From assembly GCA_902168115.1 (NCBI GenBank), contig CABHPB010000042.1, positions 1 to 64,000 on the forward strand: a stretch of 64,000 nucleotides of DNA. Reading direction: 5' to 3'. Origin of the DNA: an uncultured Methylopila sp. (GTDB lineage Bacteria > Pseudomonadota > Alphaproteobacteria > Rhizobiales > Methylopilaceae). Below the pieces are notes generated by a model. It did not search any database, had not been told where the DNA came from, and saw nothing but the letters and a program-made list of their open reading frames with translations. A program made the position numbers and the translations under genes. Shown here piece after piece: positions 8,465-15,559 of the stretch (positions within the stretch are counted from its first letter, which is position 1; every line of letters begins with the position of its first letter).

Positions 8465-9112
8465 TCAGCGTCGGGCGAGCGTGAGCTCGACGGGCGCGTC
8501 CTGGGAAGCTCCGGTCGGCTCTGACCGGCAGGCGAGTTGCTGTTCGCAATAGTCCTCGAGGCTGAGGCGGCTGCGCATGCTGTCGCGGCGCAGGATCGCG
8601 TAGGCCTCGTCGTCGTCGACGGAATGCTGCTCCATGATCCGCACGATGGTCTTGATCACCAGCCTGCGCCTGCGCCGCCGGTCCTGATGCTCGCTGAGCT
8701 GATCGGCGAGCGACTTGCGCTGCAGGTACTGGTTCACGCCGAGGAACAGCGTGGTGTAGACGGCGCCCGCATAGACGGGCTTGCGCAGGAAGGCGGTCGC
8801 GCCCTGCGCCATCAGCCCCTTCAGGCGGCTCGGCGCCTCGACGCCGACGAGGCCGATGACGGGCGCGGGCGGCAGGCCGTTGACGATCGCCCCGCCGCCG
8901 AGGACGCCCTCGAGGTCGCCGTCGACGAATAGCACGTCGCGCTCAAAGCTGAATGCACAGGCGTCGACCACGGCGGGCGCGGAGACGCCCGCGCGCTCGA
9001 CGGCGAGGCCGAGCTTGACGAGCACCGAGGCCAGCGTGTCCACGCCGCCGTCCCCGGAGGCGAAGATCACCGCCCGCATGCCTCGGAAGTTCTGGATGGG
9101 CGCCTGGGACAT
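8465..9112 (-). CDS. amiR: AmiR-like antitermination regulator with ANTAR RNA-binding domain
   Basis: 215-residue AmiR homologue. Residues 10-125 form a receiver-like domain without the phospho-acceptor pattern (AVIFASGDGGVDTL, FLRKPVYAGAV), a coiled-coil linker follows, and residues 145-205 are an ANTAR domain (IVRIMEQHSVDDDEAYAILR, then LEDYCEQQLA). In Pseudomonas aeruginosa, AmiR is held inactive by AmiC and released by amides to bind leader RNA and prevent termination. Its ATG overlaps the amiC stop as ATGA, fitting a tightly matched AmiC-AmiR ratio. Hairpins and terminators suited to it lie in both divergent leaders (10281-10628). Confidence 0.9.
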   Translation of the reverse strand: MSQAPIQNFRGMRAVIFASGDGGVDTLASVLVKLGLAVERAGVSAPAVVDACAFSFERDVLFVDGDLEGVLGGGAIVNGLPPAPVIGLVGVEAPSRLKGLMAQGATAFLRKPVYAGAVYTTLFLGVNQYLQRKSLADQLSEHQDRRRRRRLVIKTIVRIMEQHSVDDDEAYAILRRDSMRSRLSLEDYCEQQLACRSEPTGASQDAPVELTLARR

Positions 9113-10266
9113 CAGCTCACCACCCGAAGCCGCGACGCCGGAGACCCCCAGGAGTCCGTCGCGGAGAAACGGACGAGGTACGGATCGGGACGGATCGCGG
9201 AAGGCTCCTGGCGGATCACCTCGAAGGTGGCGTCGTCGCGGGAACGTCCGATCCGTGGCGTGAGGTAGAGGTGCATGGTCTCGGCGTCGACGAGAACCTC
9301 GCCCTGCGGCGCGGCGAGGCGCTGGTTCGCGAGCGCCGACCGCACCGCGCCGATCTCGTCGCTGCGCGCCTCCGCCATGGCCGCCGCGAGAAGCTTGACC
9401 GCGACATAGGAGGCCTCGGCGTCCGCGGAGGCCCAGGGCTTGTCGGGATAGGCCGCCGCGTAGGCCGACACGAAGGCGCGGCTTTCGTCTGTCTGCAGCG
9501 ACGAGAAATAGACGCTGGAGCTGATGTGCCCGTCCATCGCGCCATCCCCGATGTCGACGAGGTCGGGCTCGTTGAGGTTGCAGCTCGCGATCGGCATGAC
9601 GGCCGGCTGGTCGATGCCGCGGGCGACGCAGGCCTCGCGCAGCCGCCGGATGAACGAATACCCGCTGACGCCGATCAGCGAGGAGAACACGAAGTTCGGC
9701 TGCGCCGCGAGGATCGCGTCGATCGTCCTGCCGAAATCCGTCTCGCCGACGGGCAGGTACCGCTCGGCGAGCACCGATCCGCCCCGTGCGACGACGACCT
9801 CCCGCAGGATCCGGTTGTTCTCCCAGGCCCAGATGTAGTTTGAGCCCACGCAGAACGCGCGGTCGCCATAGGACGACATCAGGAAGTCGATCAGCGGCAG
9901 GATGTGCTGGTTTGGCGCGGCGCCGGTGTAGACGACGTTGTCGGAGCTCTCGAAACCTTCGTAATGCGAGGGGTACCACAGCATACCGTCATGCTTCTCG
10001 AAGGCCGGGATCACCTCCTTGCGGCTCGAGGAGGTGTAGCAGCCGACGACCTGACGGATGCCGGACGACAGCAGCTGGGAACTCAGCGCCGAGTAGCGCG
10101 ACAGGTCGCCCCCGGGGTTCACGACCTCGGGGTCGAGCGTGACCTGGCCGGCCGCGTTGATCTCGGAGATCGCAAGCAACGCGCCGTTGAGCATGGGCCC
10201 GGCGACCGAGCTGTACGGCCCGGTCGACGAGAACATCAGTCCGATGCGGAAGCCATCTGTCGTCAT
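9112..10266 (-). CDS. amiC: AmiC-like amide-sensing binding protein
   Basis: 384-residue periplasmic-binding-fold protein without a signal peptide, so a cytoplasmic sensor like AmiC (385 residues) rather than a transporter subunit. It begins MTTDGFRIGLMFSSTGPYSS and has GCYTSSSRKEVIPAFEKHDGMLWYP and PAVMPIASCNLNEPDL. The open frame continues upstream, but 10266 fits the family N-terminus. An intrinsic terminator ends 14 bases before this start, so translation depends on read-through. It is the first gene of the amiC-amiR-acetamidase unit. Confidence 0.9.
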   Translation of the reverse strand: MTTDGFRIGLMFSSTGPYSSVAGPMLNGALLAISEINAAGQVTLDPEVVNPGGDLSRYSALSSQLLSSGIRQVVGCYTSSSRKEVIPAFEKHDGMLWYPSHYEGFESSDNVVYTGAAPNQHILPLIDFLMSSYGDRAFCVGSNYIWAWENNRILREVVVARGGSVLAERYLPVGETDFGRTIDAILAAQPNFVFSSLIGVSGYSFIRRLREACVARGIDQPAVMPIASCNLNEPDLVDIGDGAMDGHISSSVYFSSLQTDESRAFVSAYAAAYPDKPWASADAEASYVAVKLLAAAMAEARSDEIGAVRSALANQRLAAPQGEVLVDAETMHLYLTPRIGRSRDDATFEVIRQEPSAIRPDPYLVRFSATDSWGSPASRLRVVS

Positions 10267-10280
10267 CGGGTCGCCGAACG

Positions 10281-10312
10281 AAAAAAGCCCTCGAGCCGTG
10301 AGGCTTGAGGGC
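10281..10312 (-). terminator. Leader terminator upstream of amiC
   Basis: On the minus strand an 11-base-pair stem with one mismatch (GCCCTCAAGCC against GGCTCGAGGGC, loop TCAC) is followed by six T. It lies 14 bases before the amiC start, so it ends transcription before the operon unless an antiterminator acts. Confidence 0.88.
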
Positions 10313-10321
10313 GTCGCTGCC
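10310..10321 (-). promoter_or_regulatory. Candidate ANTAR hairpin P2 in the amiC leader
   Basis: Minus strand GGC-AGCGAC-GCC: a three-pair stem with a six-base loop having A at position 1 and G at position 4, as in known ANTAR targets. Its right arm GCC (10310-10312) is also the first three bases of the terminator stem, so the two structures exclude each other. Confidence 0.6.
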
Positions 10322-10374
10322 GGGCGCGTCCAATGTCCGCGCCATGATATGCATCGAAATTCTGACGCTCGATT

Positions 10375-10388
10375 GGGCATCTTTGCCC
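10375..10388 (-). promoter_or_regulatory. Candidate ANTAR hairpin P1 in the amiC leader
   Basis: Minus strand GGGC-AAAGAT-GCCC: four pairs and a six-base loop with A1 and G4. It lies 53 bases upstream of P2, longer than most described linkers, and a further hairpin (GGCGCG/CGCGCC, around 10323-10344) lies in between. Confidence 0.5.
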
Positions 10389-10425
10389 CGCGCCTATGTC
10401 TTAGGCTCCATCCCCGCGCACCGCT

Positions 10426-10478
10426 TGTCAAGCGAAGATCGGCGATCTTCGAGCTATGGCGCGAGTAAAAATCGCGCT
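10426..10478. promoter_or_regulatory. Divergent promoter region of amiC and the nitrile hydratase operon, with inverted repeats
   Basis: The centre of the divergent gap holds a minus-strand TTGACA (10426-10431), a perfect inverted repeat CGAAGATC-ggc-GATCTTCG (10433-10451) and another, GCGCGA-N7-TCGCGC (10459-10477). A direct repeat AATTGTGCT occurs at 10492-10500 and 10509-10517. These may be -35 elements and operators; no convincing -10 was found, so promoter positions are uncertain. Confidence 0.4.
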
Positions 10479-10541
10479 TCAGTCGGTCAAAAATTGTGCT
10501 TGACTGTCAATTGTGCTGGCTTCACTCTCTCGCCAAGCGTC

Positions 10542-10555
10542 GGGCGAAGCTGCCC
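10542..10555 (+). promoter_or_regulatory. Candidate ANTAR hairpin P1 in the nitrile hydratase leader
   Basis: GGGC-GAAGCT-GCCC: the same four-pair stem as P1 in the amiC leader, with a six-base loop having G at position 4 but G rather than A at position 1. A second possible stem (TCGCC/GGCGA, 10529-10546) overlaps it. Confidence 0.45.
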
Positions 10556-10589
10556 ATGTAGACGCAAGTCACTCAGATCACAGGAATTC

Positions 10590-10601
10590 GGCACAGTCGC
10601 C
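10590..10601 (+). promoter_or_regulatory. Candidate ANTAR hairpin P2 in the nitrile hydratase leader
   Basis: GGC-ACAGTC-GCC: three pairs, hexaloop with A1 and G4. Its right arm (10599-10601) is the first three bases of the following terminator, the same overlap as in the divergent amiC leader. Confidence 0.6.
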
Positions 10602-10628
10602 CGCAGCAAGTTGCTGACGGGCTTTTTT
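10599..10628 (+). terminator. Leader terminator upstream of the nitrile hydratase operon
   Basis: GCCCG pairs with CGGGC around an inner AGCAA/TTGCT stem with one bulged A, followed by six T (10623-10628). No gene precedes it on this strand, and nitrile hydratase begins 149 bases later, so it is an attenuator-type leader terminator. Confidence 0.85.
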
Positions 10629-10776
10629 GCGTTTGGCCGCCGTGTGCTGCTTCGCGAGGGAGCCCTGCATCTTCGTGTTTACTCGCCTGGACGTATCGCC
10701 CGTGCGCGTCGTCGAGGCCCGGCTCAATCGAGGCGGCGGCTCCCGGGCCGCGCCCATCGCCCGCGGAGGCTCCAGC

Positions 10777-11451
10777 GTGAAGGTCCAACATTATCTCGGA
10801 GGCATCGAGAACCTCGGTCCCGTCGACGTCGAGAAGCGCGTGTTCGTCGAGCCGTGGGAGGCGCAGCTCTTCGCCGTCCACACGACGATGATGGGCACCG
10901 GCATCTGGGCGTGGCCGGACCTACGCGTCCTCGCCGAGTCCATGAACCCGCTCGATTACTTCAAGTACCGCTATTACATCAAATGGCTCGGCGGCATGTG
11001 CAAGTTCCTGATCTCCAGGAACTACATCTCCGAGAAGGAGCTCGAGGCCAAGACCAGGTATTACCTCGAGAACCCGGACGCCGCCCAGCCCAACGCCGGG
11101 AACAACGACGTCACCGAGCGGGTCATCGAGTATTTCTACACCGGCGCGAACCCCTATCGCGACGTTGCGGTGAACCCGATCTTCAAGGTCGGCGACACGG
11201 TTCGCGTGAAGGACATGCCGCCCGTGGTCCACACACGCCTCCCCGGCTACCTGCGCAACCGCATCGGCGTCGTCGAGACCGTCTACAAGGGCGCCTATCT
11301 CTACGCCGACAACGTGCCGACCGACGGCATCTGCACCGCGCAGCCCGTCTATCTCGTGAAGTTCAAGACGCGCGACCTCTGGGACGACATCCCGGACAAG
11401 GGCGACGTTCTCTACAACGACTGCTTCGAGGTCTACCTCGAGGCGGCGTGA
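10777..11451 (+). CDS. nthB: Nitrile hydratase beta subunit
   Basis: Beta subunit of the heterodimer that hydrates nitriles to amides. 224 residues from the GTG at 10777, preceded by a GGAGG site at 7 bases; the frame is open upstream but the family N-terminus begins here (HYLGGIENLGPV). Both halves of a normal beta subunit are present, the helical N-terminal part and the C-terminal barrel (FKVGDTVRVKDMPPVVHTRLPGYLRNRIG). The beta-alpha-accessory order is typical of cobalt enzymes. Thiocyanate hydrolase was considered, but its beta-like chain is split in two genes. Confidence 0.9.
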   Translation: MKVQHYLGGIENLGPVDVEKRVFVEPWEAQLFAVHTTMMGTGIWAWPDLRVLAESMNPLDYFKYRYYIKWLGGMCKFLISRNYISEKELEAKTRYYLENPDAAQPNAGNNDVTERVIEYFYTGANPYRDVAVNPIFKVGDTVRVKDMPPVVHTRLPGYLRNRIGVVETVYKGAYLYADNVPTDGICTAQPVYLVKFKTRDLWDDIPDKGDVLYNDCFEVYLEAA

Positions 11452-11515
11452 CCCCTCCCCTCCTCCTCTTCACGAGACTTAAGCGGCGGCGCGCCGCCAG
11501 GAAAAGGCGAGTTCA

Positions 11516-12136
11516 ATGAGCGACGATCACGACCACGACCACCATCACCACCTGCGCGAGAGCGAGACCTATTACGCCGCGCGCACCAAGGCGCTGGAGT
11601 CCCTGTTCCGCGAGAAGGGCCTCATCGGCACCGACACGGTCGACCGCGTCATCAACTTCTTCGAGCACGAGATGGGGCCGTTCAACGGCGCCAAGGTGGT
11701 GGCCAAGGCCTGGACCGACCCGGCCTTCAAGGGGCGGCTGCTCGCCGACGCCAACAAGGCGATCGCGGAGCTCGGCATGCGCGACGGCATCGAGGGCGAG
11801 AACCTCAAGGTCGTCGAGAACGTCCCCGGCACCCACAACGTCGTCTGCTGCACGCTGTGCTCGTGCTGGCCGTGGCCGCTGCTCGGCCTGCCGCCCTACT
11901 GGTTCAAGGATCCGGTGTTCCGCGCCCGCGTGGTGCGCGAGCCGCGCGGTGTGCTGTCGGACTTCGGCGTGACGCTGCCGGAGGAGTCCAAGATCGAGAT
12001 CTGGGATTCGAGCGCGCAGGTCCGCTACTTCGTGATCCCCGAACGTCCCGCCGGCACCGACGGCTGGACCGAGGAGAAGCTCGCCGCGCTCGTCTCCACC
12101 GAGGCCATGCAGGGCCTCGGCCTGGCGACGGCCTGA
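11516..12136 (+). CDS. nthA: Nitrile hydratase alpha subunit, cobalt type, with His-rich N-terminus
   Basis: Metal-binding catalytic subunit of 206 residues. The claw motif C112-T-L-C115-S-C117 is intact, with Thr in the position typical of non-corrin cobalt enzymes, and is followed by WPWPLLGLPPYW. An extra Cys111 directly precedes the motif. The N-terminus starts MSDDHDHDHHHHL: six His and four Asp in the first 12 residues, not a usual part of the family and a possible metal-loading tail. Followed 14 bases later by its accessory gene and then by cobalt-transport genes. Confidence 0.95.
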   Translation: MSDDHDHDHHHHLRESETYYAARTKALESLFREKGLIGTDTVDRVINFFEHEMGPFNGAKVVAKAWTDPAFKGRLLADANKAIAELGMRDGIEGENLKVVENVPGTHNVVCCTLCSCWPWPLLGLPPYWFKDPVFRARVVREPRGVLSDFGVTLPEESKIEIWDSSAQVRYFVIPERPAGTDGWTEEKLAALVSTEAMQGLGLATA

Positions 12137-12150
12137 CGGAGGGAGAGGCG

Positions 12151-12489
12151 ATGGACGCCTATGTCGACGACCTCACCGGCCGCGAGGCCATCCCGCGGAA
12201 CTGCGAGAGCCTGAAGTTCGACGAGCCCTGGCAGGGCCGCGCCTTCGGCATGGTGCTCGCCCTCGCGGAGGCGAAGTCCTACCCCTACGAGGACTTCCGC
12301 AAGAGCCTGATCAGCACCATCGGCGAGTGGGACAAGACCCACGAGCCGGGCGACGAGACCTGGAGCTACTACGAACAGTGGCTCGCGGCCTTCGAGAAGC
12401 TCGCGCTGGCGAAGGGACTGGTCACTCCCGAGGAGCTTGACCAGCGCACGGAAGAGTTCCTGCACCGCACCCGCGACGAGGTCATCTGA
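12151..12489 (+). CDS. Nitrile hydratase accessory protein (P14K/activator-like)
   Basis: 112-residue protein related to the N-terminal helical region of the nitrile hydratase beta subunit (FDEPWQGRAFGMVLALAE, then EDFRKSLISTIGEW and YYEQWLAAFEKL). In cobalt nitrile hydratases such small proteins bind the alpha subunit and carry out its self-subunit-swapping maturation and cobalt loading. A purine-rich RBS (GGAGGGAGAGG) ends 2 bases before the ATG. Placement straight after the alpha gene supports the role. Confidence 0.88.
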   Translation: MDAYVDDLTGREAIPRNCESLKFDEPWQGRAFGMVLALAEAKSYPYEDFRKSLISTIGEWDKTHEPGDETWSYYEQWLAAFEKLALAKGLVTPEELDQRTEEFLHRTRDEVI

Positions 12490-12591
12490 CCGTCTAGCGT
12501 CATCCGAACCGACGCTTCGCCGACCGGCGCGAGACCCCCTCGCGCCGGAACGGGGGAGCTGTGTCCTCACGCGTCTCGAAAGGGCGCAACC

Positions 12592-13113
12592 ATGATCATC
12601 CCTCTCGCAATCAGCGTGGGCCTGCTCGGGGGCGTGTGCACCTGGCTGTTCCTCGCGACCAACGCCTTCCTGATCTGGGCGGCGTTCGTCGCCTGGGCCT
12701 GCTTCTACCACTCGGGCGGAGAAGCTGCGGCGTTCCGGACGACCATCGTGTCGAACCTGTTCGGCGTCGCGGTCGCCTGGGCCGCGGGGCTGGCGCTCGC
12801 AACGATCGCTCCGGGCCCCGTGCTCGGCGCGACGATCGTCGCGGCGTCGATCGCGATCTACATCCTGGCGGCCTACATCCCCGCCTTCTCGTCGATCCCG
12901 GCCGTCACCTACGGCTACGCCTGCACCTTCGCGTTCCTGACGCAGAACGCGGACGCCTTCACGCCCGCCGTCATGCTGTCGGCCTCCGGCCGCAACGCGC
13001 TGCTGCTCGTCCCGCTCTCGATGATCATCGGCGCCTGCTTCGCCTTCGCCTCGGCGAAGTTCGCGGCCTGGATCCATGGGCTCTCGCCGAAGCAGTCCGT
13101 CAGCGCCTCCTGA
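12592..13113 (+). CDS. DUF1097 family membrane protein
   Basis: 173-residue integral membrane protein with about five hydrophobic segments. It matches the DUF1097 family in size and pattern (GGVCTWLFLATNAFLIWAAFVAWACFYHSGG). The family has no proven function. Its position between the nitrile hydratase accessory gene and cbtB suggests a role in metal or substrate uptake, but that rests on context only. Confidence 0.75.
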   Translation: MIIPLAISVGLLGGVCTWLFLATNAFLIWAAFVAWACFYHSGGEAAAFRTTIVSNLFGVAVAWAAGLALATIAPGPVLGATIVAASIAIYILAAYIPAFSSIPAVTYGYACTFAFLTQNADAFTPAVMLSASGRNALLLVPLSMIIGACFAFASAKFAAWIHGLSPKQSVSAS

Positions 13114-13178
13114 GCCGCGCCTTCCGCCGCGCGGCCTCCGCGCGGCGTCTCCTCAACCGGTCGAACTGGGAGTTCCCG

Positions 13179-13400
13179 ATGACCAACGCCGCATACGTCA
13201 CCACCGCGCCGACCACGGCGCGCGCCGAGCCGATCCCGGTCTCGGCGATCCTGCCCTGGGCCGCCTTCGGCGGCCTGATGCTCCTCCTCACCGTCTATTT
13301 CGTCGGGGCTGAGGAAGGCGCGACCTCGCTGATCGGAGGCTCCTTCGTGCACGAATTCGTGCATGACGGCCGCCACCTGCTCGGCTTCCCCTGCCACTGA
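13179..13400 (+). CDS. cbtB: CbtB, small subunit of a putative cobalt transporter
   Basis: 73-residue protein with one membrane helix (residues 23-44) and a His-containing C-terminus (HEFVHDGRHLLGFPCH), the hallmark of CbtB. CbtAB are predicted cobalt importers, often found under B12 riboswitches; no riboswitch is seen here, and the genes instead follow a cobalt nitrile hydratase. Eleven bases ahead of cbtA. Confidence 0.9.
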   Translation: MTNAAYVTTAPTTARAEPIPVSAILPWAAFGGLMLLLTVYFVGAEEGATSLIGGSFVHEFVHDGRHLLGFPCH

Positions 13401-13411
13401 CGGAGAGCGAG

Positions 13412-14170
13412 ATGGTCGGCAACCTGCTGTTGAGGGGCATGATGGTCGGCGTGCTCGCCGGCCTTCTCGCCTTCTGCTTCGCCAAGGTCTTCGGCGAGCC
13501 TTACGTCGACTACGCGATCGCCTTCGAGGAGCACGCCAGCCACGCCGCGGGCGCGGCCGGCGCTCCGGAAAAGCCCGAGATCGTCAGCCGCGCCACGCAG
13601 GCCGGCGTCGGCCTGTTCGCCGGGCTCGCGATCTACGGCGCGGCGGTCGGCGGCCTGTTCGCGCTCGCATTCGCCTTCGCGAACGGCCGGCTCGGCCGCA
13701 TGGGACCGCGCTCGGTCGCGGCGCTGATCGCGACGCTCGGCTTCGTCGCGGTCGTCCTGGTCCCGCAGCTCAAATACCCGGCCAATCCGCCGGCCGTCGG
13801 CAGCGCCGACACGATCATGGCGCGGACCGAGCTATTCTTCGCCATGCTGACCTTCTCGGTCGTGCTGATGATCGCGGCCGTGATGCTCGCGCGCCGCTTC
13901 GCGGGACGGCTCGGCGACTGGAACGCCGCCACGGCCGCGGGCCTCGTCTATCTCGGCGTCGTCGCGGTAATGTTCGCGGCCCTGCCCGACATCGAGGAGA
14001 TCCCGGCCTCGTTCTCGCCGGTGGCGCTCTGGAACTTCAGGATCGCCTCGATCGGCGTGCAGGCCGTGCTCTGGTCGTCGGTGGGCCTCCTGTTCGGCGC
14101 CGTCGCCGAATACGCGGCCCGGACCAGCGACGCGTCGCGTCATCCGTCCGGCGCGGCGGCGTTCCGGTGA
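13412..14170 (+). CDS. cbtA: CbtA, integral membrane subunit of a putative cobalt transporter
   Basis: 252-residue CbtA family protein with about six membrane helices. It starts MVGNLLLRGMMVGVLAGLLAFCFAKVFGEPYVDYAIAFEE and has a short loop containing His (EEHASHAAG) typical of the family. It probably supplies cobalt for the nitrile hydratase made upstream in the same direction. Its stop overlaps the GTG of the next gene (GTGA), indicating translational coupling. Confidence 0.9.
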   Translation: MVGNLLLRGMMVGVLAGLLAFCFAKVFGEPYVDYAIAFEEHASHAAGAAGAPEKPEIVSRATQAGVGLFAGLAIYGAAVGGLFALAFAFANGRLGRMGPRSVAALIATLGFVAVVLVPQLKYPANPPAVGSADTIMARTELFFAMLTFSVVLMIAAVMLARRFAGRLGDWNAATAAGLVYLGVVAVMFAALPDIEEIPASFSPVALWNFRIASIGVQAVLWSSVGLLFGAVAEYAARTSDASRHPSGAAAFR

Positions 14171-14829
14171 CGACGATCGAACGCCGTCGGCCGGAACCGT
14201 CGAGGCTCGGGCGTCTCGCCCGGGCCTCGGCCCTCGTCGCGCTGACGGCGATCCCCGGCGCGGCCCTCGCCCATTCGGGCGGCGCGGGCGACGGGCCGGC
14301 GACCGGACTGCCGATCCCTCCGATCCCGCACGGAGAAATGGCGCTGGTCGACGAGCGGCTCGACGAGATCGTCGCGCTCGCCAGACGCCAGGCCGCGACC
14401 GACGGGCAGATGCGGCGGCTCTACAATCACTACGGCGTCCAGTTCGCCTACTGCCTCTGGGGCCTCGCGCCCGGCGGGGTGACGCGGGAGGACAGTCCCT
14501 TCAACCCCTGCGCCCACGCCTATCTGGCCGCCGCCAAGCAGTTGCTCGTGGTCATGAGCCGCGAGCCCGCCAGCGCAAGGCCGGCGCGCGCGATCCTCGG
14601 CCGGCTGGAGGCGCGCCGGCGCGAAACGCCCGCGGCAAGCGAACTCTGCTCGTCGAGCGGGGAGAGCTTCAACACCGCTTCCCTCGTCAGGCCGAGCCTG
14701 TCGGACGTCGTCCGCGACCCCGCCGTCGCCGTCATCGGCCTCGGGGCGATGCTGGTGCTGGCCGGCGGCGCGGCGGCGGCCCGCTCGCTCGGTCCGGTTT
14801 CCCACAGGGCCGATCCTCGTCCAGACTGA
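14167..14829 (+). CDS. Predicted secreted, C-terminally anchored protein of the nitrile hydratase/cobalt operon, unknown function
   Basis: 220 residues from the GTG at 14167, which overlaps the cbtA stop. Residues 15-36 are a Sec signal (ASALVALTAIPGAALA, cleavage before HSGG), residues about 190-210 a second hydrophobic helix. The mature part has several Cys (FAYCLWGL, FNPCAHAYL, ELCSSSG) and a moderately charged helical character. I do not recognise the family. Coupling to cbtA suggests a periplasmic partner of the cobalt transporter. Confidence 0.6.
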   Translation: MTTIERRRPEPSRLGRLARASALVALTAIPGAALAHSGGAGDGPATGLPIPPIPHGEMALVDERLDEIVALARRQAATDGQMRRLYNHYGVQFAYCLWGLAPGGVTREDSPFNPCAHAYLAAAKQLLVVMSREPASARPARAILGRLEARRRETPAASELCSSSGESFNTASLVRPSLSDVVRDPAVAVIGLGAMLVLAGGAAAARSLGPVSHRADPRPD

Positions 14830-14854
14830 CGGGCCGTCGCCGGACCCTCGCTTC

Positions 14855-15430
14855 ATGACGCACCGCCTGCTGATGATCTGCGCGCTGCGTCCGAAACGCC
14901 CCCTCTTTCCGGCGCGAGACGATAAGGACGCGATCGACGACGTCGCGCCCCTCCTGCCGCCGGCGCCGAGGGCCGACCGGGCGTGGCGCGGGCCCGACGC
15001 GCTCGCGCGCAAAACCGCCGCCGCGCTCGGCCTCGACGCGACGATCACACCGGAACTCGCCGAGATCGATTTCGGGTCGTGGCGCGGACGCACGCTCGAG
15101 GATGTCGCCGGATCCGATCCGGACGGCTTCCGATCGTGGATCGCCGATCCGTCGACGGCGCCGCATGGCGGGGAATCGATCGAGGCGCTGCTCCGGCGCG
15201 TCGGCGGCTGGCTCGCCGACTGCGGGGGCTCGTCGGGGCGCTCGATCGCGGTCGCGCCTGCATCCGTCGTGAAGGCCTGCCTGCTCGACGTGCTGGCGGC
15301 GCCCGCGACCTCGTTCGCGCGCATCGATCTGGAGCCGCTGAGCCGGACCGCCTTCGTGCACGACGGCCGCCGCTGGGCGCTCCGCCTCCCCGGCCCCTCG
15401 AAGGCGCCCGTTTCGGACGACGGCTTATAG
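14855..15430 (+). CDS. Histidine phosphatase-superfamily protein lacking the catalytic histidines
   Basis: 191-residue protein with the fold signature of the phosphoglycerate mutase/alpha-ribazole phosphatase family (ITPELAEIDFGSWRGRTLEDV, HGGESIEALLRRVGGWL). The usual RHG at the N-terminus is replaced by ALRPKRP, and the second His site reads VAPASV rather than a THG-like motif. It is therefore unlikely to be a phosphatase and may be a scaffold or chaperone. It is last in the nitrile hydratase/cobalt operon; relatives in B12 clusters are CobC-like. Confidence 0.75.
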   Translation: MTHRLLMICALRPKRPLFPARDDKDAIDDVAPLLPPAPRADRAWRGPDALARKTAAALGLDATITPELAEIDFGSWRGRTLEDVAGSDPDGFRSWIADPSTAPHGGESIEALLRRVGGWLADCGGSSGRSIAVAPASVVKACLLDVLAAPATSFARIDLEPLSRTAFVHDGRRWALRLPGPSKAPVSDDGL

Positions 15431-15559
15431 CCGACCGGGAGCTGATCAGGATGCCCGGGGGAACCGGAAGCGCGCTACAGCCGATCCCCCGCTGATTCCG
15501 GCCGGCGTTTCCGGCGGCGGACAGCGTGATTCCTTCGCCTGTCCACAGTTGAGAACTGT

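Noticed and set aside
10777-12489. Thiocyanate hydrolase (SCNase) instead of nitrile hydratase
   Set aside because: SCNase has the beta-like chain split in two genes of about 126 and 157 residues; here it is one full chain, and the 112-residue third protein looks like a maturation factor. AmiCR and an amidase nearby also favour nitriles.
13080-13180. Cobalamin riboswitch upstream of cbtB
   Set aside because: Neither the GCCACTG box nor other conserved B12-riboswitch segments are present before cbtB or elsewhere in the operon.
15431-15559. Possible structured RNA in the GC-rich gap before the LysR gene
   Set aside because: Some complementarity (GGGGG with CCCCC, CCGGC repeats) but no known motif and no downstream gene in the right direction with an attenuator layout.
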